DNA of 64,000 nucleotides from Streptomyces sp. WZ-12 (GTDB taxonomy: Bacteria > Actinomycetota > Actinomycetes > Streptomycetales > Streptomycetaceae). The notes under the pieces are model-generated. The model made no database searches. It was not told where the DNA came from and was given only the letters and a program-made list of their open reading frames with translations. Below are positions 37,314 to 46,354 of the stretch, piece after piece; position 1 is the stretch's first letter; each line of letters opens with the position of its first letter. Where the stretch lies: contig NZ_CP118574.1 of NCBI RefSeq assembly GCF_028898845.1, positions 2,666,001 through 2,730,000 of the forward strand, read 5' to 3'. Made by a program: the position numbers and the translations under genes.

Positions 37314-40241
37314 TCAGTAGACGGGCAGCCGACGGGGCCCGAGGTCGGTGGTGGCGGGCGGTCTGGCGAGGCGGACGGAGGCGCCCAGGACGGCCAGACC
37401 GTGCGGGGCGACGACGACCGGTTCGAGGTCCACGGCGACCACCTCCGGATGGTCGTCGACGAGCCGGGAGACGCGCAGCATCAACTCCTCCAGGGCGGCG
37501 GTGTCCACCGGCTGGGAGCCGCGCCAGCCGAACAGCAGTGGGGCGCTGCGGATCGACCGGATCTGCTCGTTGACGTCGCGGTCGGTGGCCGGAATCAGAC
37601 GGTGGGCTATGTCGTCGAGTAGTTGGGAGGGCGCGCCGGCCAGCCCGAAGGAGAGGACCGCGCCGGCGGCTGGGTCGATGGCGGCGCGGACGACGGTGTC
37701 GACGCCGCGCGGCACCATCGCCTGAACGACCGGCCGCAGCTCCGCCGGCGAACCCAGGCGGTCGGTCAATTCGGCGTAGGTGCGGCGGAGTTCGGCCTCG
37801 CCCGCGATGTCGAGGCGGACGCCGCCGAGGTCGGCGCGGTGTCGTAGGTGGGGGGCGGTGGTCTTGAGGGCGACCGGGTAGCCGAGCCGGGCGGCGGCGC
37901 GGACGGCGGTGTCCGGGTCGGGGGCCGGGAGGGTGGGGCGGGGGTGGATGCCGTAGCGGGCCAGCAGCGCCTCGGCGTCGGCAGGGGGCAGCGCGACGGA
38001 GCGACCGGGGGCGACGTCCGTGGTGAGGCGGTCGAGCAGCCGCTCGATGTCGGCGCCCGCCGATGCCTCCTGGATGTCGTCGTACGCGGGCACCCGGCCC
38101 GGCTCGGCGGCCGTCCGGCGCCAGGCGGCGTACCGGACGGCCTCGGCGAGGGCGCGGACGGCCCGCTCGGCCGCCGGGTAGGCAGGGATGCGGACGGGGC
38201 GGGGGCCGGCCTCGGCCTCCGGGACGGGGATCCGGTCGTGGGTATACGGGGGCGCTGTGGAGGCGTGTGGTGCCCCGGGGGCAACGAGGGGTCGCCCCTG
38301 GGGCACGGGGGCAGGGGCGGGGGGCTCTCCATGGGCCTGCGGGGCGTATGGCTCGGGCGGGGCCGCGAGCGTCGCGGCCAAGTCGTCCATCGCGAGGTGG
38401 ACGACGGTGACGGGCTTGGCGATATCGGCGGCGACCGCGGCGCGCAGGGCGGCGGCGAGTGCGGCCCCCTCGCTGCCCCTCGGAGAGGCGCCGCCCTCCT
38501 CCCCCACCCACGGGATCGCGGTGACGACGACGGCGTCGCAGCCGTCCCCCGTGAGCGTCTGGGCCAGGGCGGCACGGAAGTCCTCCGGGCTCGCGGCGGA
38601 CGGTAGGACGTGGGGGCGCTGCGGGCGCAGCCCTTCGGTGAGGCAGGCGTCGTAAGCCAGGAGGGCCAGCGATTCGGAGTTGCCCAGGATGGCGACGCGC
38701 GGGCCGGCCGGCAGCGGCTGGGCGGCCAACAACAGCCCGGCGTCGATGAGTTCGGTGACCGTGTCGACGCGGATCACGCCGGCCTGGCGCATCAGGGCGG
38801 CAACGGTGCTATCGGGCACGCGGACGGTGGGGACGGCGTGGCCCATGGGGGCGGTGCCGTGGTGCCGGGCCCCCTTGGCGACGACCACCGGCTTGACGGC
38901 GGCGGTGCGGCGGGCGAGGCGGGCGAACTTCCGGGGGTTGCCGATGGACTCCAGGTAGAGGATGGCGACGTCGGTGTGCGGGTCGTCGTACCAGTACTGG
39001 AGGAGGTCGTTGCCGGAGACGTCGGCGCGGTTGCCGGCCGAGACGAAGGTGGAGATGCCGGCGATCCCGCCGTCGCCGGGGCCGCGCTCGTGCAGGCCGC
39101 TGAGGAGCGCGATGCCGATCGCACCGGACTGGGTGAACAGGCCGATCCGGCCGGCGCCGGGCATCTGGGGGGCGAGCGAGGCGTTCAGCCGGACGTCGGG
39201 AGCGGTGTTGATCAACCCGAAGGCGTTGGGCCCGATGAGCCGCATCCCGTAGGAGCGGGCCTGGCGCAACAGGGTGCGCTGCCGCTCCCGCCCGTCGGAG
39301 CCGGCCTCGGCATAACCGGAGGAGAGGACCAGTACGCCCTGGACGCCGTGCTCACCGCAGTCGCGGATGACGTCGGGGACCGCGGCCGCGGGGACGGCGA
39401 CGACCGCCAGGTCGACCGGCTCGGGGATGTCGCGCAGCGTACGGGCGGCCTGCACGCCCTCGGGCTCCAGGCGGCGGAGGTCCTCGGGGAAGGCGTGGTT
39501 GACGGCGTGCAGCCGGCCGGTGAAGCCGGCGTCGAGGAGGTTGCGCAGCGCGGTGCGGCCGACGCCGCCGGGGGTGCGGCCGGTGCCGATGACGGCTACG
39601 GAGCCGGGGGCGAGCAGTCGTTGGACGGAGCGGGCCTCGGCGCGCTGCTCGCGGCCGCGCATCACGGCCATGGACTGCTCGGTTGGTTCGAGGTCGAGCT
39701 CCAGGCGGACGACGCCGTCCTCGAAGGTGCGCTTCTGGGTGTAGCCGGCGTCCGTGAACACCTTGATCATCTTGGTGTTGGCGGGCAGCACCTCGGCGGC
39801 GAACCGGCGGATGCCACGCTCACGGGCGACGGCGGCGACGTGCTCCAGGAGGGCGGAGGCGACGCCGCGGCCCTGGTGGGCATCCTGGACGAGGAAGGCC
39901 ACCTCCGCCTGGTCGTCCTCGGGGCTCTTGGCGGGGAGGCCCCGCACGTCGATCCGGTCGTAGCGGACGGTGGCGATGAACTCGCCGCCCACGGTGGCGG
40001 CCAGGCCGACCCGGTCGACGTAGTCGTGGTGGGTGAACCGGTGGACGTCACGGTCGGACAGGCGCGGGTACGGCGCGAAGAAGCGGTAGTACTTCGACTC
40101 GTCCGACACCTGCTCGTAGAAGGAGACCAGCCGCTCGGCGTCGTCGGGCGTGATGGGTCGGATGCGCGCCGTCCCGCCGTCACGCAGCACCACGTCGGCT
40201 TCCCAGTGGGTCGGGTAGGCGTGATCCGGCGGCGTCTGCAT
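37314..40241 (-). CDS. pat: GNAT / ADP-forming acyl-CoA synthetase-like protein (protein acetyltransferase, Pat type)
   Basis: 975 residues from the ATG at 40241; the open frame extends upstream into ptsH antisense. Residues about 15-190 form a GNAT domain with acetyl-CoA motif QDAHQGRGVASALLEHV (about 119-135). CoA-binding and succinyl-CoA-ligase-like domains follow (about 215-520), then an ATP-grasp region to the end. The loop that carries a phospho-histidine in active synthetases reads APMGHAVPT rather than SHTG, suggesting a regulatory role. Pat enzymes acetylate lysines of acyl-CoA synthetases. In Streptomyces the GNAT domain is N-terminal, as here. Divergent from ptsH. Confidence 0.88.
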   Translation of the reverse strand: MQTPPDHAYPTHWEADVVLRDGGTARIRPITPDDAERLVSFYEQVSDESKYYRFFAPYPRLSDRDVHRFTHHDYVDRVGLAATVGGEFIATVRYDRIDVRGLPAKSPEDDQAEVAFLVQDAHQGRGVASALLEHVAAVARERGIRRFAAEVLPANTKMIKVFTDAGYTQKRTFEDGVVRLELDLEPTEQSMAVMRGREQRAEARSVQRLLAPGSVAVIGTGRTPGGVGRTALRNLLDAGFTGRLHAVNHAFPEDLRRLEPEGVQAARTLRDIPEPVDLAVVAVPAAAVPDVIRDCGEHGVQGVLVLSSGYAEAGSDGRERQRTLLRQARSYGMRLIGPNAFGLINTAPDVRLNASLAPQMPGAGRIGLFTQSGAIGIALLSGLHERGPGDGGIAGISTFVSAGNRADVSGNDLLQYWYDDPHTDVAILYLESIGNPRKFARLARRTAAVKPVVVAKGARHHGTAPMGHAVPTVRVPDSTVAALMRQAGVIRVDTVTELIDAGLLLAAQPLPAGPRVAILGNSESLALLAYDACLTEGLRPQRPHVLPSAASPEDFRAALAQTLTGDGCDAVVVTAIPWVGEEGGASPRGSEGAALAAALRAAVAADIAKPVTVVHLAMDDLAATLAAPPEPYAPQAHGEPPAPAPVPQGRPLVAPGAPHASTAPPYTHDRIPVPEAEAGPRPVRIPAYPAAERAVRALAEAVRYAAWRRTAAEPGRVPAYDDIQEASAGADIERLLDRLTTDVAPGRSVALPPADAEALLARYGIHPRPTLPAPDPDTAVRAAARLGYPVALKTTAPHLRHRADLGGVRLDIAGEAELRRTYAELTDRLGSPAELRPVVQAMVPRGVDTVVRAAIDPAAGAVLSFGLAGAPSQLLDDIAHRLIPATDRDVNEQIRSIRSAPLLFGWRGSQPVDTAALEELMLRVSRLVDDHPEVVAVDLEPVVVAPHGLAVLGASVRLARPPATTDLGPRRLPVY

Positions 40242-40399
40242 GCGGACAGCGTACGGCGGGCCACTGACAACCGGCTCGGCGTGCGTACGCTCGATTTCCC
40301 CGGGCTCGTCGCGCCGGACCAACGGCCCGGAAGGAGGGTCGGCAGCCCGACGGGAAGCCGGGGCGACGGGCTGCCGGACCACCCCCGGCAGCGTGCGAG

Positions 40400-40415
40400 A
40401 ATGGTCTAGACAACA
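40400..40415. promoter_or_regulatory. DasR-responsive element (dre) upstream of ptsH
   Basis: AATGGTCTAGACAACA matches the dre consensus ACTGGTCTAGACCACT at 13 of 16 positions, including the whole TGGTCTAGAC core. DasR is the GntR-type repressor of N-acetylglucosamine and PTS genes. The site is 24 bases before the ptsH start, a repression position, and lies in the divergent interval with pat. Confidence 0.8.
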
Positions 40416-40439
40416 GTCACGACTTTGAAGGGCAACACC

Positions 40440-40721
40440 ATGGCTGAGCGCCGCGTCAATGTCGGTTGGGCCGAGGGGCTGCACGCCCGCCCCGCGTCGA
40501 TCTTCGTCCGAGCGGCCACCGCCTCCGGTGTCCCGATGACGATCTCCAAGGCCGACGGCAACCCGGTGAACGCCGCCTCCATGCTGGCGGTCCTGGGCCT
40601 GGGCGCCCAGGGTGGCGAGGAGATCGTGCTCGCCTCCGAGGCCGAGGGCGCCGAGGCCGCGCTCGACCGCCTGGCGAAGCTGGTCGCCGAGGGCCTTGAG
40701 GAGCTTCCCGAGACCGTCTGA
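40440..40721 (+). CDS. ptsH: Phosphocarrier protein HPr
   Basis: 93 residues from the ATG at 40440 with GAAGG upstream (a TTG at 40425 is less likely). Active-site His15 in GLHARPA and Ser47 in NAASMLAVLGLG at the place of the regulatory serine. HPr passes phosphate from enzyme I to the EIIA components of the sugar PTS; in Streptomyces this includes N-acetylglucosamine and fructose uptake. A DasR-type site overlaps its promoter region, and a hairpin follows the gene. Confidence 0.97.
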   Translation: MAERRVNVGWAEGLHARPASIFVRAATASGVPMTISKADGNPVNAASMLAVLGLGAQGGEEIVLASEAEGAEAALDRLAKLVAEGLEELPETV

Positions 40722-40784
40722 GCCCCGAGCACCTACGGGGCCACGCACCCCGCCCAGGGCTTCTTCGGACGCCAGCCGAGACGG

Positions 40785-40829
40785 CCCCGCCGCGGCAACC
40801 GGTACACACATCCGGCTGCCGCGGCGGGG
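40785..40829 (+). terminator. Terminator after ptsH
   Basis: An 18-bp stem (40785-40802 with 40812-40829) with one mismatch and a 9-nt loop, 63 bases after the ptsH stop codon. Confidence 0.75.
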
Positions 40830-41179
40830 TCGTTCGCGTGTATGTGGAGGCGGCTGCTCGCCTTGTTACTTGGGGGCGTCGGGCGATGCGCTGAACCGTG
40901 TACGGGAAGGCACGTCGGGGATTCTCCATTGGCTAATCGGAAGCCTCGGAAACCTGTACGGCCACCCGCGAATGATTCCGGTCAGCGAGAGCCCCCGTTG
41001 ACCTTCGCCCTCATTTGCGACCCCCAGTCGACACTTTTAATCCGGAATTCCCATTCTCCGTATCTGGGGCAGGCATTTCGGCGAGCGGCATCGGAAACGC
41101 ACGTCGAGCACCCCCACCCCGCCTTCGCTCCCTGCGCCCGCATTCCCAGACACCTCCCCCTTTGTATACGGGGCGATTG
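40830..41179. other. Intergenic region between the ptsH terminator and a GntR-type regulator
   Basis: 350 bases between convergent genes, less GC-rich than its surroundings around 41010-41080. No gene, hairpin of note or operator recognised. Confidence 0.4.
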
Positions 41180-41866
41180 TTAAGCGCGGACGCGTGCCGT
41201 GTTGACGGGGCGTTTCGCCTCCCTCACAGCGGAAGCGTGGCGCCGCAGTCGGTACACCGGGAGCGACCGTTCGATGTGCGCCGCCATGAGGGTGCGCGCC
41301 CGCTCCGCGTCCCCCCGGGCGACGGCGTCAAGCACGGCGCCGTGTTCGTCCCACGCATCGGTGACCCGGGTAGGCGGCTCGATGACGTAGGTCCACTCGA
41401 TCTTGCGTCGCAGTTGGGTGAGGAGCGCCGTGAGGCTGGGGCTACCGGCCGCCTGGGCGAGCGTCTCATGGAACCAACCGTCAAGCTGACGCAGGTCGGC
41501 GAGGTGGCCGTGGCGGGCCCGTTCGCGGCCGAGCCGCACCAGGCCGCGCAGCACCTTCAGGTGGGCGGTGGTGCGGCGGGCCGCGGCGCGGGCGGCACCC
41601 AGCGGCTCTATGAGGGCGCGCATGTCGAGGAGGTCGGCGGCCTCCTGCTCGGTGAGCTCGGCGACGCAGGCGCCCGCATGGTGCCGGGAGGTGACGAAAC
41701 CTTCGGACTGGAGGGTGCGCAGCGCTTCCCTCACCGGGACCCGGGAGACGCCGTACCGCGCGGCGAGAATGTCCTCGATCAGCCGGCTCCCCGGCGCGAG
41801 CAGACCGGAGACGATATCGTCCCGAATCGCCGTACACACCGCGTGCGCGGAAATGTGGCTTCGCAT
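41180..41866 (-). CDS. GntR-family transcriptional regulator, FadR/FCD subfamily
   Basis: 228 residues. The winged helix (about 8-72) has LAARYGVSRVPVREALRTLQSEGFV. The FCD ligand domain (about 80-210) shows DLLDMRALIEPLGAARAAARR, a histidine in LDGWFHETLAQAAGS and a late HIERS histidine, consistent with a metal-assisted carboxylate ligand site. Target and ligand unknown. Monocistronic by position. Confidence 0.9.
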   Translation of the reverse strand: MRSHISAHAVCTAIRDDIVSGLLAPGSRLIEDILAARYGVSRVPVREALRTLQSEGFVTSRHHAGACVAELTEQEAADLLDMRALIEPLGAARAAARRTTAHLKVLRGLVRLGRERARHGHLADLRQLDGWFHETLAQAAGSPSLTALLTQLRRKIEWTYVIEPPTRVTDAWDEHGAVLDAVARGDAERARTLMAAHIERSLPVYRLRRHASAVREAKRPVNTARVRA

Positions 41867-42038
41867 CGTCCGTGCCTCCGCCGTAATCCCCGAAAGACAT
41901 CGCCGCTCGGCGACATTCCTCGACTCTATTCGACACCGGAAGATTCTCCCGTGGAATGTCGTGAATCCATCGGCGCTTTTCGGACGATGCGAGCCGGGAA
42001 CCTGGTGGGCGGGCCGACGGCGGCCCTACGGAAACGAC

Positions 42039-42075
42039 GGAGCCCCGGCCCGCCAAGATGGCGGGCCGGGGCTCC
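42039..42075 (-). terminator. Terminator after the M23 peptidase gene
   Basis: A perfect 16-bp stem (42039-42054 with 42060-42075) and a 5-nt loop, 36 bases beyond the stop codon. Confidence 0.8.
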
Positions 42076-42111
42076 AGGGGGACGGTGCTGCGGCGGAGAG
42101 GTCGGGGAAGG

Positions 42112-42891
42112 TCAGACGCTGACGCCGTGCGCGCGGAGGTAGGCGACCGGGTCGATGTCCGAGCCGTAGTCGGGGCCGGTCCGGGCCTCGAAGTGGAGGT
42201 GCGGGCCGGTGGTGTTGCCGGTGTTGCCGGAGAGGGCGATCTGCTGCCCCGGAGTGACGGACTGCCCGACCGTCACCCCGATCGAGGAGAGGTGGCCGTA
42301 CTGGGTGTACGTACCGTCGTTCATCCGGATCACGATGTTGTTGCCGTACGCGCCACCCCAGCCGGCCTCGACGACGGTGCCGGCACTCACGGCGTGGACC
42401 TGCGTCCCGTAGGCGGCGTGGAAGTCGATGCCGGTGTGGCTGCCCGAGGACCACAGGCCGCTGGACGCCTTGTACGCGGTGGAGACGTAGGAACCGGTCA
42501 CGGGAGCGACGAAGGTGTTGAGGCGCTTGCGCTCGGCCTCGCGGGCGGCGCGCACCTTGGCCGCACGCTCCTCGTCGGCCTTCTTCTTCGCCATCTCGGC
42601 CAGCCGCTTGGCCTCGACCTCGGCCTTCGCCCTGACCTCGGCGGCCTCGGCGGCCGCCTGCTGCGTGTCCGCCTGGGCCTCGATCCGGACGGCGAGTTCG
42701 TCACCGAGCTCGACGGCGTGCTGGAGGCCGGTGTCGTGGGCGGTCGGCTCGCCCGTGGCGGCCAGCGCGGGGGACGCCACCGAGGCGACGACTCCGGAGG
42801 CCGCGAGGGTGGCTATGCCGGCGAGGTTGCGGGTCGTGCGAGCGGTGCGGCTCGCACGGCGGTGCTTCCCGGTGGCACGGGTGAACGCCAT
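42112..42891 (-). CDS. Secreted M23-family cell-wall metallopeptidase
   Basis: 259 residues. A signal peptide occupies about 1-45 (basic start, LAGIATLAASGVVASVASPALA). A Glu/Ala/Lys-rich coiled-coil (about 60-125) precedes the M23 domain (about 127-259) with metal ligands in SGSHTGIDFH and GPHLHFE. These enzymes cut peptidoglycan cross-links. Expression should be controlled by the c-di-AMP riboswitch in its leader, tying wall hydrolysis to osmotic signalling. Confidence 0.93.
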   Translation of the reverse strand: MAFTRATGKHRRASRTARTTRNLAGIATLAASGVVASVASPALAATGEPTAHDTGLQHAVELGDELAVRIEAQADTQQAAAEAAEVRAKAEVEAKRLAEMAKKKADEERAAKVRAAREAERKRLNTFVAPVTGSYVSTAYKASSGLWSSGSHTGIDFHAAYGTQVHAVSAGTVVEAGWGGAYGNNIVIRMNDGTYTQYGHLSSIGVTVGQSVTPGQQIALSGNTGNTTGPHLHFEARTGPDYGSDIDPVAYLRAHGVSV

Positions 42892-42904
42892 GTACTGGCT
42901 GGTC

Positions 42905-43060
42905 CTTTCCTTCCCTCTCGCCTACCGGGTTAGCTGACGGGTTCGGAGCAGGAAGGTCTCCTACGGGCTCCTCCGGAGAGGGACCCGATTCACCCCAGGG
43001 GACATGTGGGTCCCCGGCTCCCCTGGCTCGCGCCGTACGGGGACTCGGCGATGACTGCTC
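42905..43060 (-). ncRNA. c-di-AMP riboswitch (ydaO/yuaA type) in the M23 peptidase leader
   Basis: Reading the minus strand from about 43060 to 42905, the conserved elements occur in order: CGCGAGCCAGGGGAGCCGGG, GGGGTGAATCGGG, a variable stem, then CCGAACCCGTCAGCTAACC, GGTAGGCGAGAG and GGAAGGAAAGGA shortly before the start codon. This matches the ydaO class as found in front of streptomycete cell-wall hydrolase genes. In that class c-di-AMP normally lowers expression. Ends are approximate. Confidence 0.88.
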
Positions 43061-43286
43061 GGTGCCACTGTTGTGGCGGAGTTGTGACGAACAGCCGGAC
43101 CGACGCTAAACGGGGCAACTTTCAATCGGCAAACAGAACCGGAGTTTTGTGCGGCACGCCACACTCGAATCGGGCAACCGGGGCAACCGGGCAGGCGGCG
43201 CCACCCGTCCACGAGCCCCGGGCCCGTAGGGGCGGCGGAGCCACGCACACCAGTTGGGCGGGCGAGAACACGGTGCGCACACACAA

Positions 43287-43320
43287 CGGCTCCCGTGGCA
43301 AGTCGCTGCCACGGGAGCCG
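43287..43320. terminator. Terminator after the second M16 peptidase gene
   Basis: A perfect 14-bp stem (43287-43300 with 43307-43320) and a 6-nt loop, downstream of the minus-strand gene ending at 43373. The interval 43061-43286 should hold the promoter of the riboswitch transcript; no other feature seen there. Confidence 0.7.
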
Positions 43321-43372
43321 CTTTGTCGATACGTGACGAGACGTCGGGTGACGTGCCGTCACGCGGCTGGGG

Positions 43373-44797
43373 TCAGCCGCTGACGACGGTCACCTCGCCG
43401 ATGCCCAACGCCTTGACGGGCTCGGCGATCTGCGCCGCGTCGCCCACCAGGACCGTCACCAGCCGGTCCGCCGGGAAGGCGTTGACGACCGCCGCGGTCG
43501 CCTCGACCGTGCCGGTCTCCGCGAGTCGGACGTACAACTGCGCCTGGTAGTCGTCCGGGAGCTGCTGCTCCACCTGGTCGGCCAGGGTCCCGGCGACCGC
43601 GGCGGCGGTCTCGTACTTGAGCGGGGCCACGCCGACGAGGTTCTGCACGGCGACGTCGCGCTCGGCGTCGGTCAGCCCCTCGGCCGCGAGGGTGCGCAGC
43701 ACCGTCCAGAGGTCCTGGAGGGCCGGCCCGGTGGAGGCGGTGTCCACCGACCCGCTGATGGCGAGCAGGGCGGCGCCGGTGGCGCCCTCCGGGGAGGACG
43801 GGGCGGAGGAGCGCAATACCTGGCCGAAGGCGCGCACCCCGTAGGTGTAGCCCTTCTCCTCGCGCAGCACCCGGTCCAGACGGGACGTGAGGGTGCCACC
43901 CAGGCAGTACGTGCCGAGCACCTGGGCGGGCCACACCTGGTCGTGCCGGTCGGCGCCGACCCGTCCGATGAGGAGCTGGGTCTGGACGGCACCGGGGCGG
44001 TCGACGATCACCACGCGGCCGGTGTCGTCGGCGACGACCGGCAAGGGCTTCGACGGCTGCGCGGTGGAGCCCGTCCAAGCGCCCAGGGTGTCGGCCAGCG
44101 CCGCGTCCAGGTCGACGTCGGTGAAGTCGCCGACGATGACGGCGGTGCCGGTGGCGGGCCGGATGTGCGCGTCGTAGAAGGCACGCACGGCGGCCGCGTC
44201 GATCCGGGCGATGGTCTCCTCGGTGCCCTGACGGGGCCGGGACATCCGGGAGGTGGCCGGGAACAGCTCCTTGGACAGCGCCATGGCCGCGCGCCGGGCC
44301 GGGTTGGCCAACTCGTGCGGGATCTCGTCGAGGCGGTTGCGGACCAGCCGCTCGACCTCGTCGTCGGGGAAGGCGGGGGCGCGCAGTGCGTCGGCGAGCA
44401 GGCCGAGGGCGCGCGGCAGACGGGAGGCCGGGACCTCCAGAGAGACCCGCACACCGGGGTGGTCGGCATGCGCGTCCAACGTGGCGCCGCAGCGCTCCAG
44501 TTCGGCGGCGAACTCCTCGGCGGTGTGCTTGTCGGTGCCCTCGGAGAAGGCCCGGGCCATGATCGTGGCGACGCCGTCGAGGCCCTCGGGCTCGGCGGCC
44601 AGCGGGGCGACGAGGTTGACCTCCACGGCGACGACCTGCTGCCCGGGGCGGTGGCTGGTCAGCAGGGTCAGCCCGTTGGCCAACTGGCTGCGCTCGGGCG
44701 CCGGGAAGGCCCACGGCTTGGGCGCGCCGCCCTTGGGCTGCGGGTGGAACTGCATAGCGCTCATGGGGGCGTCTGCGGGGGTGGTGGCGTCGGTCAC
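43373..44797 (-). CDS. M16-family peptidase-like protein, second of a pair
   Basis: 474 residues from a GTG at 44797 overlapping the upstream stop (GTGA). It has the M16 fold (RSQLANGLTLLTSHRPGQQVVAVEVNLVAPLAAEPEGLDGVATIMARAF), but the HxxEH zinc motif is absent at the expected place. It is therefore probably the non-catalytic partner of the upstream M16 peptidase, like the inactive subunit of heterodimeric mitochondrial-type processing peptidases. A DYTYG-like segment (EEKGYTYGVRAFGQ) late in the protein is conserved in the family. Confidence 0.85.
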   Translation of the reverse strand: MTDATTPADAPMSAMQFHPQPKGGAPKPWAFPAPERSQLANGLTLLTSHRPGQQVVAVEVNLVAPLAAEPEGLDGVATIMARAFSEGTDKHTAEEFAAELERCGATLDAHADHPGVRVSLEVPASRLPRALGLLADALRAPAFPDDEVERLVRNRLDEIPHELANPARRAAMALSKELFPATSRMSRPRQGTEETIARIDAAAVRAFYDAHIRPATGTAVIVGDFTDVDLDAALADTLGAWTGSTAQPSKPLPVVADDTGRVVIVDRPGAVQTQLLIGRVGADRHDQVWPAQVLGTYCLGGTLTSRLDRVLREEKGYTYGVRAFGQVLRSSAPSSPEGATGAALLAISGSVDTASTGPALQDLWTVLRTLAAEGLTDAERDVAVQNLVGVAPLKYETAAAVAGTLADQVEQQLPDDYQAQLYVRLAETGTVEATAAVVNAFPADRLVTVLVGDAAQIAEPVKALGIGEVTVVSG

Positions 44798-46140
44798 TTG
44801 GCCGCCTCCTCTTCCTCGGTGCCGGCGGCGTCGGGCTGCGCCGTGGGCTCGTAGACGAGCGCGGCGCGGTTGTCGGGGCGCAGCCGGGCCTTGGCGGCCG
44901 CCTGCACCTCCAACGGGCTGATGTCCAGGACCCGCTGGACGGCGGACAGCGCGAGCTGCGGGTCGCCGAACAGGACGGCGTAGCGGCACAGTTCGTCGGC
45001 GCGGCCGCTGACCGTGGCGAGCCGGTCCAGCCATTCGCGCTCCAGTTGGGCCTGGGCCCGCTCCATCTCCTCCGGGGTCGGCCCCTCTTCGGCGAAGCGG
45101 GCCAACTCCTCGTCGACGGCGGCCTCGATGGCGGGGACCTCCGCGCCACCGGATGCCTTCACGTCCAGCCAGCCCAGTGAGGGCGCACCGGCCAGCCGCA
45201 GCAGGCCGAAGCCGGCGGCGACGGCGCTGCGGTCGCGGCGCACCAGGCGGTTGTACAGGCGGGAGGACTCGCCACCGCCCAGGATGGTGAGCGCCACGTC
45301 GGCGGCGTCGGCCTCGCGGGTGCCGTCGTGCGGGAGGCGGTAGGCGGCCATCAGGGCACGCGCGGGGACGTCCTCCTCGACGACCGTGCGGAGTTGGCCG
45401 CCGATGGTCTCGGGCAGGCTGCCGTCGCGCGGCGGCTGCTTGCCGTCGTGCGAGGGGATCGAGCCGAAGTACTTCTCCACCCAGGCCAGCGTCTGCTCGG
45501 GGTCGATGTCGCCCACGATGGACAGGACCGCGTTGTTGGGCGCGTAGTAGGTGCGGAAGAAGGCCCGCGCGTCCTCCAGGGAGGCGGCGTCGAGATCGGC
45601 CATCGACCCGATGGGGGTGTGGTGGTAGGGGTGGCCCTCCGGGTAGGCCATGGCCGTCAACTTCTCGAAGGCCGTGCCGTAAGGGACGTTGTCGTAGCGC
45701 TGGCGGCGCTCGTTCTTGACGACGTCGCGCTGGTTCTCCAGGGATTCCTCGTCGAGCGCGGTCAGCAGCGAGCCCATCCGGTCCGCCTCCAGCCAGAGCG
45801 CGAGCTCCAGCTCGTGGGCGGGCATGGTCTCGAAGTAGTTGGTGCGCTCGAAACTGGTGGTCCCGTTGAGCGAGCCACCGGCACCCTGGACGAGTTCGAA
45901 GTGGCCGTTGCCCTTCACCTGCGCGGACCCCTGGAACATCAGGTGCTCGAAGAGGTGCGCCAGGCCCGTACGGCCCTTCACCTCGTGGCGCGAGCCGACG
46001 TCGTACCACAGGCAGACGGCCGCCACCGGCGTCAGATGGTCTTCGGAGAGCACCACGCGCAGGCCATTGGCCAGCCGGTGCTCGGTCGCTGTCAGGCCGC
46101 CGGAGCCGGCTTGTTCTGTGGCCGTGTGACCCATGGGCAT
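44794..46140 (-). CDS. M16-family zinc metallopeptidase, first of a pair
   Basis: 448 residues from the ATG at 46140 with GAAGGGA upstream. Zinc motif HLFEH is preceded by GRTGLA, and a downstream glutamate follows in DEESLENQRDVVKNERRQRYDN. Further matches are FFRTYYAPNNAVLSIVGDI. The gene is coupled to the second M16 gene, which lacks the motif. Probable function is degradation or processing of peptides; no signal peptide is seen. Divergent from parC. Confidence 0.9.
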   Translation of the reverse strand: MPMGHTATEQAGSGGLTATEHRLANGLRVVLSEDHLTPVAAVCLWYDVGSRHEVKGRTGLAHLFEHLMFQGSAQVKGNGHFELVQGAGGSLNGTTSFERTNYFETMPAHELELALWLEADRMGSLLTALDEESLENQRDVVKNERRQRYDNVPYGTAFEKLTAMAYPEGHPYHHTPIGSMADLDAASLEDARAFFRTYYAPNNAVLSIVGDIDPEQTLAWVEKYFGSIPSHDGKQPPRDGSLPETIGGQLRTVVEEDVPARALMAAYRLPHDGTREADAADVALTILGGGESSRLYNRLVRRDRSAVAAGFGLLRLAGAPSLGWLDVKASGGAEVPAIEAAVDEELARFAEEGPTPEEMERAQAQLEREWLDRLATVSGRADELCRYAVLFGDPQLALSAVQRVLDISPLEVQAAAKARLRPDNRAALVYEPTAQPDAAGTEEEEAAK

Positions 46141-46354
46141 GTACGTCCCTTCGATCCGCTTGCGAGGAAGTTCTGTCACTGTATGCAACCGCGTCGGCAT
46201 CTGGCGAAGTTCCCGTCAGGAAGGCCACGAACGTGCGCCGGAGCCGGCGGTGGGGCGGTAAGGGGGGAGTCGTGGTGAGCGTTGTCAGTGGGGCGGTCCA
46301 CAATGGTCGGCGTCAGACTCATCGGACTCGTCGGTCGGTCCGCCGGCCGACCGG

